5,388 nt of DNA from Acidobacteriota bacterium (GTDB taxonomy: Bacteria > Acidobacteriota > Vicinamibacteria > Vicinamibacterales > UBA2999): contig JACCSI010000152.1 in assembly GCA_013813075.1 (NCBI GenBank), positions 1 to 5,388 of the forward strand. The letters are read 5' to 3'. Positions within the stretch are counted from its first letter, which is position 1; each line of letters opens with the position of its first letter. Of the stretch, positions 1-5,388 are shown piece after piece. A program made the translations under genes and the position numbers. The notes below the pieces were generated by a model. It made no database searches. It was given only the letters and a program-made list of their open reading frames with translations, and was not told the origin of the DNA.

Positions 1-282
1 AGTGAGATCCCATACGTGTTCAACGTCGTGCCCTCTCCCGACCCGCGCGAGGCCGGCTTCGTCTACACCGACATCGACCGCACACTCGCAGCCGCGATGT
101 CCCAGTACTGGGTCAACTTCATCTCCACCGGCGATCCCAACGGCCAGGGTCTGGCGACATGGCAGCCCTACTCGCCGCAGACCGAACCGTATCTCGAGTT
201 CGGGAGCAGCATTCGCGCTGGCAATCACCTGCTGATGCGCGAGCTGGATTTTCTCGAGATGGCGCTGGCACGCCGGCCGTAA
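1..282 (+). CDS. Type B carboxylesterase, C-terminal fragment (5' end outside window)
   Basis: Frame 1 is open from the left edge to a TAA at 280-282, giving the last 93 residues of a protein that begins upstream. The visible part opens with SEIPYVF and continues with MSQYWVNFISTGDPNG, followed by W-x-P-Y and LEFG. These are the hallmarks of the C-terminal end of the carboxylesterase type B (COesterase) alpha/beta-hydrolase family, which hydrolyses carboxylic esters and is often exported. In this family the catalytic His lies three residues before the Glu of the E-I-P-Y-V-F motif, so it should sit two codons before the first base of the window. The Ser and Glu/Asp of the triad are also outside. 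Family members are usually about 500 residues, so roughly four fifths is missing. The internal ATG at 16 is not a start, because conserved sequence precedes it. Substrate cannot be told. The next gene starts 42 bases downstream on the same strand. Confidence 0.9.
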   Translation, partial: SEIPYVFNVVPSPDPREAGFVYTDIDRTLAAAMSQYWVNFISTGDPNGQGLATWQPYSPQTEPYLEFGSSIRAGNHLLMRELDFLEMALARRP

Positions 283-324
283 GTCTCTAAACGTAATCGC
301 GCTCCTGAGTTACACTTCCGACGC

Positions 325-1329
325 ATGCACTCGAGTCGAGGTTGCGTCATCTCCGTGACGTTGGTGGCGGCGGCGATGTTGTTCGCACCGGCAGCGTCCG
401 CGGCGCGCCAAAATGAAACGCCTGGCCGGCCGCAGACACCCGGCCGACCGACGTCCGGAAATCAGTCGCCGGCCGCACCAGGCAACCAAACACCCGCGAA
501 GCCGGCCGAACCGCCACCAGTCGCCGGGACGCCGCTGTACATCAGCCCCGGCATCGTGCTGCAGATTCAGCAGAAGCTCCTGACGCTCGGCTATCCCGTG
601 CCAACGCTATCGGGTGCGTGGGGCGACAACTCCGCGGCGGCCCTGGGTCAGTTCCAACAGAAGCTCGGACTCGATGCCGGCGGCGACCTCGACGAGCTGA
701 CGCTCGCTGCGCTCGACATGGCGCAAGTGCTGAAGGGTGAACTCCCGCCCGGCGGCGATGCAGCGGTGAGCGCGTCGGCGATCGCGAGCGGCGGTGCGCC
801 GCTCGCCGCCAGCCCGCGACTGACACGCGTCGTGCAAAACAAACTGGCCGACGCGGGCTTCCCACCGCACAACGTCTTCGGCATCTGGGTCGCCGCCATC
901 GACAATGCCCCCCGCAACTTCCAGAAGGCCAAGGGGCTCGACATCACCAACACCCTTGATCTGCAGGTCATCCACGCACTCGGTGTCACCGACTCGCTGA
1001 CCAACGCCAAGCCCGGTAAACTGCCCACGGACCATGTCGTGGCCGTGCTCTCGGACAAGGCAGTCATTCTCACGGGCACGCCGCTCACTGTCAGCGCCCA
1101 CGGGGTCCGACAGGTGCAGACCGCGCTGGTGCAACGCGGTCATAAGGACGTCATCGTCGACGGCAAATGGTCGGACGCAGTGACGGGAGTGCTGAAGAAG
1201 TTTCAGGAAGCACAAAAGCTCGAACCGACCGGCAGCATCAACCTGCGCACGCTGCGGGCGCTTGGTTTCAATAATCCGCTCAACGACTTGGATCGTCCGA
1301 CCCCGGCACCTTCGAAGCCCACTAAATAG
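325..1329 (+). CDS. Exported protein with three peptidoglycan-binding-like repeats
   Basis: This is a complete 334-residue protein, ATG at 325 to TAG at 1327-1329. Residues 1-26 form a signal peptide: Arg at 5, a hydrophobic core, and an Ala-Ser-Ala cleavage site before Ala27. Residues 29-70 are a Pro/Gly/Gln-rich linker with repeated TPGRP and GNQ units. Three PG_binding_1-like repeats follow at about 74-132, 163-221 and 257-315. Each has the pattern VQxxLxxxG, then G-x-W, then a helix with FQ (QFQQKLGL, NFQKAKGL, KFQEAQKL), then a Leu-rich end (LAALDM, IHALGV, LRALGF). Repeats of this type usually bind peptidoglycan stems and target or position cell-wall enzymes. No hydrolase, L,D-transpeptidase or membrane segment is present, so a periplasmic wall-binding or scaffolding role is inferred. 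No strong Shine-Dalgarno precedes the ATG; the start was chosen because it gives a good signal peptide. It could belong to a transcript entering from the esterase gene. The C terminus is a short Pro/Lys tail. Confidence 0.82.
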   Translation: MHSSRGCVISVTLVAAAMLFAPAASAARQNETPGRPQTPGRPTSGNQSPAAPGNQTPAKPAEPPPVAGTPLYISPGIVLQIQQKLLTLGYPVPTLSGAWGDNSAAALGQFQQKLGLDAGGDLDELTLAALDMAQVLKGELPPGGDAAVSASAIASGGAPLAASPRLTRVVQNKLADAGFPPHNVFGIWVAAIDNAPRNFQKAKGLDITNTLDLQVIHALGVTDSLTNAKPGKLPTDHVVAVLSDKAVILTGTPLTVSAHGVRQVQTALVQRGHKDVIVDGKWSDAVTGVLKKFQEAQKLEPTGSINLRTLRALGFNNPLNDLDRPTPAPSKPTK

Positions 1330-1435
1330 CCCGTGCGCAGCCTGCGTCACCCGGCCTGCGCGACACCAGATGTGTTGAAAGACGTCTCTGGCCGTGTCGC
1401 GTGCGGTGCGTGGCGCTATCGCCCGTGCGTCATCG
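1330..1435. other. Convergent intergenic junction, no clear terminator
   Basis: This 106-base spacer lies between the stop of the peptidoglycan-binding-like gene (plus strand) and the stop of the DUF5916 gene (minus strand). I see one imperfect hairpin: GCGCAGCC at 1335-1342 pairs with GG-C-CTGCGC at 1353-1361, with one bulged C and a 10-base loop. Neither strand has a T-tract after it, so it does not look like a standard intrinsic terminator. A second, very short stem (GGCG/CGCC around a CTAT loop) is at 1412-1423. No gene is supported here. Transcription from both sides may end by a factor-dependent route or by these weak structures. Confidence 0.4.
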
Positions 1436-3724
1436 CTAGAAGCGAAGCATACGCGTGGCCTTGACCGCGAACGCGCGGTTGCGCAGGCCGATGCCACCAA
1501 AGCGGTTGCCGCGAGTGTCCTGCTCGTCGGTCCACACCAGGAAGAACTCGCTGCCCGGCCGATATTCCCACCGGTAACGCAGGTTGCTGCTGAAGGTGCG
1601 GTCGCTGGAATTGTATTGGAGCAGTGCGCTGGTGAACATTCGCGGCGAGAACCCGTAGTCGACGCGCGAGCCATAGAGTCGGGTCGTGAACTCGCCGGTC
1701 GGCAGCGACACGCGGTTAATCGACACCCGCGGCTCGAGTGAAAAGCGCTTGGTAATGGTGACCCGGCCGCCGCTGTAACCAAGCGTGGTGATGTCGCCGC
1801 CGTAGTAACCGCCGCGCGAAATCGACCACGTCCCCGACACCGGTCGCTGCGGACCCATAGTGTATGACGCCTGCACGGTCTGGAAGCTGTAACTTCCCGG
1901 CCGCACCACCGCGCCTGCGACCGGCCTAAACGCCTGCAGCAACATCTCGTAGGTATCGGTCACTTCAATGGTGACGCCGTCGCTGTTCTCGAACTCGGTG
2001 TTGAACCGCGCATTGTGCTCGCGGGTTTCGAGATCCCCGGCACCGTTGACGACGTACTCCGTGCCGGCTTCCCCCGTGAACTTGCGCACGCGCTTGATGT
2101 TGCGCGGTCGCGGGCTGAATCGCAGTTGGGCGTACGACTTCTTGAAATCGTCGCGGCGCACGAAGCCGACTTCCGGATTGAAGTTGTCACCAACCTTCAG
2201 GAACTCGGCACGGGCGCCATAGCGATCCGCCGTGTAGTCGAACTTTCCTTGATAGCTGTCATCGTCTGCGTCGAGGCCCGGGGTTGCCGTGCGCGCCCAA
2301 TAGGCGCCGATATTCACGTTCTGAAAGAAGGCCAGCGACGCGTCGACGCCGTACGCCTGGTTAGAGCCGTCCCGCGACACCAGTGAGGAGGCCGACCGAT
2401 TCGTGAACATCGCGCCCACCGTACTGCGGCGCAGGATGTCGCGTTTGACGCGGATCACGCTGAAGTTGGTGTCGGGCGTGCGCGAGACCACTTCGTCACC
2501 AGTCTGGATGTTCATGATCCCGATCCCGTATTCGCCGACCTTCCCGGTAAGCCGTCCCCCCACGTCGATTGGCACGACGCGGCCGCCGTTCAGCCCGATG
2601 CGCCGGCTGTAAAACAGCGATGGCGTGTCACCGGTCGCGCCCATCTGGGCGCCGGCCCCACCTCGCCCGAAGTCGAACACGCCGCGGCCCTCGAGGAAAA
2701 AGTCGCGTTTCTCGGGGAAGAAGAGGCTGAAGCGCGTCAGGTTGACCTGCTGCTCGTCAATCTCCACCTGCGCAAAGTCGGTGTTGATGGTGAAGTCCGC
2801 GGTGAGGTTGGCGGTGACTCCGTATTTCACGTCGCCGCCGAGGTCCCACTCGAAGTCGTTGTTCAGCGGGGTGGCCCGCAACCGGTCGGTGCTGAGCCGC
2901 GAAATCGCATACGGTTTAATCTCGAAATTCTTGCTCGCGGGCGGCAGATCGAGCCCAACCAGCGTGCCGGCGGCCGACACCCGATTGAGCGCCTGCGGGC
3001 CGGCGAGATTCTGCGGCACCGGCGTCAGGTACGTCCACTCGTTTTTGTGGCGGATGGCACGACGCAACTGGATGCCCCACACCTGATTGAGGCCTGACCG
3101 GTAGCGGAGTGTCTTGAACGGAATTGCCATCTCCACCGTCCAGCCGCCGTCGAACTGCGCGGTCCGCGATTCCCAGACCGGGTTCCAATCCGTGTTCGAC
3201 TGCCCTTCGTCGATGACCGAGTAGTCCGCCAGCGCGCCGAGTACGTTGGTGTAGAACATGAAGCCGCTGCGGCGGTCATAAAACGTGTCGAACATGACGC
3301 CGAAATGGTCGTTCTGGCGAAGCTGGTTGGTGTCGCGGCGCAGTTCGTTGGCAATCCACTTGTCGGGGGGCGCCTCGTCCCAGCACCGGCATGAGACGTA
3401 GATATTGTCTTCGTCGTAGGTGACCCACACATCGCTGCGTTCGGTCGATTCGACCCCGTACTTCGGGACGACCTGGAGGAATCCGCCAAACGGTTTGTTG
3501 GTCTGGTAGACCTCGTCATCCAGCTTGCCGTCCATCACCAGCGGCGAGGCGAGCTTGATCGCACGCACGGTCGCGCGGTTGCGCGCATCGCGCGTAATGG
3601 TTTCCGGCGCAACGGGCGCGGGCGACCCGTCAATGACGACTGTCGAACTGCTTCCGGCCTGTTCTTGAGCGAATGACGGGGCGGCAAACGCGACGAGCGC
3701 GGCAGCGAGGACAAGCAAGTTCAT
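1436..3724 (-). CDS. CBM9-like / DUF5916 outer-membrane-type protein
   Basis: This is a 762-residue protein, ATG at 3722-3724 to TAG at 1436-1438. Residues 1-19 (MNLLVLAAALVAFAAPSFA) are a signal peptide with an Ala-x-Ala-type site before QEQ. A carbohydrate-binding family 9-like domain spans about residues 50-235: it starts with MDGKLDDEVY and contains WVTYDEDNIYV, a beta-sandwich pattern. The rest matches DUF5916, with the diagnostic core TDFAQVEIDEQQVN then FFPEKRDFFLEG at about 315-346. The C-terminal half alternates polar and hydrophobic residues, is rich in Tyr, Arg and Phe, and ends in MLRF; a terminal Phe is typical of outer-membrane beta-barrels. A surface barrel with a periplasmic or exposed sugar-binding-like domain is inferred; the substrate is unknown. 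The frame extends to a TTG at 3766, but that codon lies in the loop of a terminator hairpin and would put 14 polar residues before the signal peptide. The chosen ATG has no evident Shine-Dalgarno. The DUF2911 gene lies 66 bases upstream on the same strand. Confidence 0.88.
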   Translation of the reverse strand: MNLLVLAAALVAFAAPSFAQEQAGSSSTVVIDGSPAPVAPETITRDARNRATVRAIKLASPLVMDGKLDDEVYQTNKPFGGFLQVVPKYGVESTERSDVWVTYDEDNIYVSCRCWDEAPPDKWIANELRRDTNQLRQNDHFGVMFDTFYDRRSGFMFYTNVLGALADYSVIDEGQSNTDWNPVWESRTAQFDGGWTVEMAIPFKTLRYRSGLNQVWGIQLRRAIRHKNEWTYLTPVPQNLAGPQALNRVSAAGTLVGLDLPPASKNFEIKPYAISRLSTDRLRATPLNNDFEWDLGGDVKYGVTANLTADFTINTDFAQVEIDEQQVNLTRFSLFFPEKRDFFLEGRGVFDFGRGGAGAQMGATGDTPSLFYSRRIGLNGGRVVPIDVGGRLTGKVGEYGIGIMNIQTGDEVVSRTPDTNFSVIRVKRDILRRSTVGAMFTNRSASSLVSRDGSNQAYGVDASLAFFQNVNIGAYWARTATPGLDADDDSYQGKFDYTADRYGARAEFLKVGDNFNPEVGFVRRDDFKKSYAQLRFSPRPRNIKRVRKFTGEAGTEYVVNGAGDLETREHNARFNTEFENSDGVTIEVTDTYEMLLQAFRPVAGAVVRPGSYSFQTVQASYTMGPQRPVSGTWSISRGGYYGGDITTLGYSGGRVTITKRFSLEPRVSINRVSLPTGEFTTRLYGSRVDYGFSPRMFTSALLQYNSSDRTFSSNLRYRWEYRPGSEFFLVWTDEQDTRGNRFGGIGLRNRAFAVKATRMLRF

Positions 3725-3746
3725 TGGGTCATTGATGAGGTAGCGT

Positions 3747-3775
3747 ACAAAGAAAGGGCGGGCCAATAGCCCGCC
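3747..3775 (-). terminator. Intrinsic terminator after the DUF2911 gene
   Basis: On the minus strand GGCGGGC (3775-3769) pairs perfectly with GCCCGCC (3763-3757) around the 5-base loop TATTG, and is followed by C and then TTTCTTTGT (3755-3747). A 7-bp all-GC stem with a T-rich tail 15 bases after the DUF2911 stop is a standard Rho-independent terminator layout, although the T-tract is interrupted by C and G. In the plus direction the hairpin is followed by TCTCTC, so it is unlikely to work that way. It ends about 22 bases before the ATG of the DUF5916 gene, so it may act as a partial terminator or attenuator for that gene. Confidence 0.75.
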
Positions 3776-3790
3776 TCTCTCAAACTTACA

Positions 3791-4333
3791 TTAGCCAACC
3801 GTGAAGGGTACGCTGGCTCGCGTGGTGCCCCAATCGATATGGAGCATGCCGCCCGCCGCCGTATCTTCGATTGAAATCATCAGCCGCTCGTCGGCCTTTG
3901 GCGTCTTGCCCATTCTCATCGGCACGCGGCCGAGATCCTGACCCGCCGGGTAGGGAATGCCCCAGCCTTTTTCGCGCTTGCTGATGATCAATTGCCACGT
4001 GCCGCTGGCGGGAATCGTGTGGAGGCCGTAGCGGCCTACTGGCAGCGCCACAGTGCCGAACTTCAGTGCCTTGTCGGTAATGAGCGTCGTCTGCTCATCT
4101 GCGCCGGTGCGCCATTCCTTGCCTTCGTAGGGGTCGACGTCCTTGCCAGGGGTTCGCCCCTTGAGCGCCGGCCGGCCATATTCCACCGCGATCGCGGCGC
4201 CATCAACGGTTGCCTCGCTTCGCACGTGCGGGCTTCCGCCCTTACCCATGCCGAGTTCCGTCATCTTCTGCGCCGACACCGTCATTCCAAGCGCCGCGGT
4301 CGCAAGAACCGCGGACAACATCACCTTACGCAT
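3791..4333 (-). CDS. DUF2911 family exported protein
   Basis: This is a 180-residue protein, ATG at 4331-4333 to TAA at 3791-3793. Residues 1-21 (MRKVMLSAVLATAALGMTVSA) are a signal peptide with a Val-Ser-Ala site, followed by Gln. The remainder fits the DUF2911 family: SPHVRSEATVDG then VEYGRPALKGR at about 34-60, EWRTGADEQTTL then LPVGRYGLHTIP at about 73-108, WQLIISK, DLGRVPMRM at 133-141, and a final IDWGTTRASVPF. The family is secreted or periplasmic and of unknown function; the fold appears all-beta. No catalytic motif is apparent. The start is set by a strong AGGAGGG at 4343-4337, 3-4 bases before the ATG, and by the signal peptide. A GTG at 4357 in the same frame would add eight residues, overlap the preceding gene and put the Shine-Dalgarno inside the coding region. 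The gene lies 8 bases after the ankyrin gene and is followed by a terminator, so it is the last gene of that transcript. Confidence 0.9.
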   Translation of the reverse strand: MRKVMLSAVLATAALGMTVSAQKMTELGMGKGGSPHVRSEATVDGAAIAVEYGRPALKGRTPGKDVDPYEGKEWRTGADEQTTLITDKALKFGTVALPVGRYGLHTIPASGTWQLIISKREKGWGIPYPAGQDLGRVPMRMGKTPKADERLMISIEDTAAGGMLHIDWGTTRASVPFTVG

Positions 4334-4336
4334 GAA

Positions 4337-4343
4337 CCCTCCT
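4337..4343 (-). promoter_or_regulatory. Shine-Dalgarno overlapping the upstream stop codon
   Basis: The minus strand reads TTAGGAGGGTTCATG. The AGGAGGG is a near-perfect anti-16S match, and its first two bases are the last two bases of the TAG stop of the ankyrin gene. The ATG of the DUF2911 gene follows after TTC. Ribosomes ending the ankyrin gene therefore stop on the initiation site of the next gene, which suggests translational coupling. This site also decides the start of the DUF2911 gene. Confidence 0.85.
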
Positions 4344-5388
4344 AACAGGAAACACACTTATTATTGTTCTTGGCGCCGAGCTTGACCAACAGCTCCAGCG
4401 CTTCCGGGTACGGCTGGGTACGCTGTACTGGACCATTGGCCATGTCCGCCGTGGTCTGCCCCTCTCGATTGACGGCCTTGACATCGGCGCCCTTCGAAAC
4501 CAGATACAAGATCATCTCGACATCGCCACGTGCGGCCGCATTATGCAGCGCCGTCGTGCCCTCGTGATCCTTGGCGTTGACGTCGGCGCCGAGCTCTTCA
4601 ATCAGATACTTGGCCGCGGGCATCCACCCGCCGGGATGAATGATGTGGGAGTTGGCGGCAAATCCCTCCGCGTAACCCACGCCCGTGGCTGCCATCAGCG
4701 GCGTGACAGACGGTCCCCCGATGGGCGCGGGGACAAGCCCCGAGACGTCTTGCACGACGCGGTTCGAATCGCCAAATTGCGGACGACCAGCGGGCTTGAT
4801 GCTCGGCACATTGGGGTCGGCGCCGCGTGACACCAGCAGCTTCATCGCCGGCACGTCGCTGGCATAGGCGGCACGCCAGAACGGCGTGGCACCACTTTCG
4901 TCGACGCCCGACAAGTCCGAGTTGTAGCCCGAATACCACACTTTTTTCTTGAGACGGGCGTTCGGATCGGCGCCCTTGTCGAGCAGCGCGGTCATCGTCT
5001 CGAGATACGTCAGTTTCTGCTGCGTGAACGCGCGCGGCTGCGGGTAGTTGGATTTCTGGGCCCACACACAGTTGACAACCGCATACAGCGGAGTGGCGCC
5101 GTTTTCGCCGGCTCGGTTAGGGTCGGCGCCGCGGTCGAGAAAATAATTCGCGAGGTCGAAGTGTCCGTTGATGGTAGCCATCAGGAGCGGGGTGGTCTGG
5201 TCACCGGCGCGCGGCTGATTGACGTCTGCCCCGGCATCGAGCAGCGCTTTGGCGGCTTCGAGGTGACCTTCCCGCGCCGTAAACAAAAGCGGGGTCATCC
5301 CTCCCTGGTAAGCAATCAGCTCCGTGTAGTTGTAGCTGCGATCGATCCCCGGCAACTGGGGCGCCCGCGCAGCGGCGGGCGCGGCGGT
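4342..5388 (-). CDS. Ankyrin-repeat protein, C-terminal part (N terminus outside window)
   Basis: The frame is open from the right edge to a TAG at 4342-4344, giving 348 visible residues. It opens with a Pro/Ala-rich stretch (TAAPAAARAPQLPG) before the first repeat, so the gene starts upstream; the TTG at 5355 is not a credible start. Numbered from the edge, ankyrin repeats occur at about 29-57, 64-91, 97-142 (with an insert), 166-193, 227-271 (with an insert) and 276-304, followed by a degenerate last unit to 346. Each carries the TPL(x)xAxxxGH / LLDxGADxN pattern. Inserts such as LKKKVWYSGYNSDLSG are not ankyrin-like and appear to be a hallmark of this subfamily. The protein ends in Lys-Cys-Val-Ser-Cys. 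Ankyrin repeats mediate protein-protein contacts; the partner is unknown. No signal peptide can be judged because the N terminus is missing. It is followed immediately by the coupled DUF2911 gene. Confidence 0.9.
   Translation of the reverse strand, partial: TAAPAAARAPQLPGIDRSYNYTELIAYQGGMTPLLFTAREGHLEAAKALLDAGADVNQPRAGDQTTPLLMATINGHFDLANYFLDRGADPNRAGENGATPLYAVVNCVWAQKSNYPQPRAFTQQKLTYLETMTALLDKGADPNARLKKKVWYSGYNSDLSGVDESGATPFWRAAYASDVPAMKLLVSRGADPNVPSIKPAGRPQFGDSNRVVQDVSGLVPAPIGGPSVTPLMAATGVGYAEGFAANSHIIHPGGWMPAAKYLIEELGADVNAKDHEGTTALHNAAARGDVEMILYLVSKGADVKAVNREGQTTADMANGPVQRTQPYPEALELLVKLGAKNNNKCVSC

Noticed and set aside
288..316. Possible promoter before the peptidoglycan-binding-like gene, with a TACACT at 311-316 eight bases before the ATG
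   Set aside because: Only four of six bases match the standard -10 box, no convincing -35 is present, and a leaderless start cannot be shown from sequence alone.
1335..1361. Hairpin in the convergent spacer as a bidirectional terminator
   Set aside because: The stem has a bulge and no T-tract on either side, so I list it only as a weak structure.
1394..1741. Plus-strand open frame antisense to the DUF5916 gene end
   Set aside because: It has no recognisable motif or ribosome binding site and mirrors the real minus-strand coding sequence.
607..1782. Long minus-strand open frame across the peptidoglycan-binding-like gene and the junction
   Set aside because: Its translation is low-complexity Arg/Ala-rich with no domain pattern, and it overlaps two well-supported genes; it is a by-product of high GC content.
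3025..3519. Second minus-strand frame inside the DUF5916 gene
   Set aside because: Its translation is Ser/Thr/Arg-rich with no domain, which is typical of a shifted frame in GC-rich coding DNA.
3725..3766. Longer start of the DUF5916 gene at a TTG (3764-3766)
   Set aside because: The TTG lies in the terminator loop, the added 14 residues sit in front of a complete signal peptide, and no Shine-Dalgarno precedes it.
4334..4357. Longer start of the DUF2911 gene at a GTG (4355-4357)
   Set aside because: It would overlap the ankyrin gene and place the strong AGGAGGG inside the coding region, while the ATG at 4333 gives a clean signal peptide.
5353..5355. TTG as the start of the ankyrin gene
   Set aside because: The frame stays open to the window edge with a Pro/Ala-rich linker upstream, so the real start is most likely outside.

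Overview
The window is GC-rich bacterial DNA, densely coded, with short spacers and no RNA gene, CRISPR array, transposase or phage gene visible. The gene content points to a soil-type Acidobacteriota genome, possibly Vicinamibacteria. It combines a secreted CBM9-like/DUF5916 outer-membrane-type protein, a DUF2911 protein, and an ankyrin-repeat protein with long inserts and a Cys-x-x-Cys tail. This assignment is inferred from family distribution as I know it; nothing in the sequence proves it.

Left part, plus strand: positions 1-282 are the C-terminal end of a type B carboxylesterase that enters from outside the window. After 42 bases comes a complete gene (325-1329) for an exported protein with a Pro-rich linker and three peptidoglycan-binding-like repeats but no catalytic domain. 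A 106-base convergent junction (1330-1435) separates these from the minus-strand genes and holds only a weak hairpin.

Right part, minus strand, in transcription order: an ankyrin-repeat protein whose N terminus lies beyond the right edge (5388 down to 4342), a DUF2911 protein (4333 down to 3791), and a CBM9-like/DUF5916 protein (3724 down to 1436). The first two are tightly coupled: the Shine-Dalgarno of the second overlaps the stop codon of the first. A clear intrinsic-terminator-like hairpin (3747-3775) follows the DUF2911 gene, so the DUF5916 gene is probably expressed by read-through or from a promoter very close to its start.

The first possible start codons of the two downstream minus-strand frames are misleading. 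The true starts are more likely the ATG at 3724 (not the TTG at 3766) and the ATG at 4333 (not the GTG at 4357), because these give clean signal peptides. The ankyrin frame runs open to the window edge, so the TTG at 5355 is not a credible start.

At least three of the five proteins are predicted to be exported, which suggests a cell-envelope theme. I see no strong evidence for a novel defence, mobile or regulatory system. The most interesting points are the ankyrin/DUF2911 coupling, the Cys-x-x-Cys tail, the triple repeat protein, and the terminator placed between same-strand genes.
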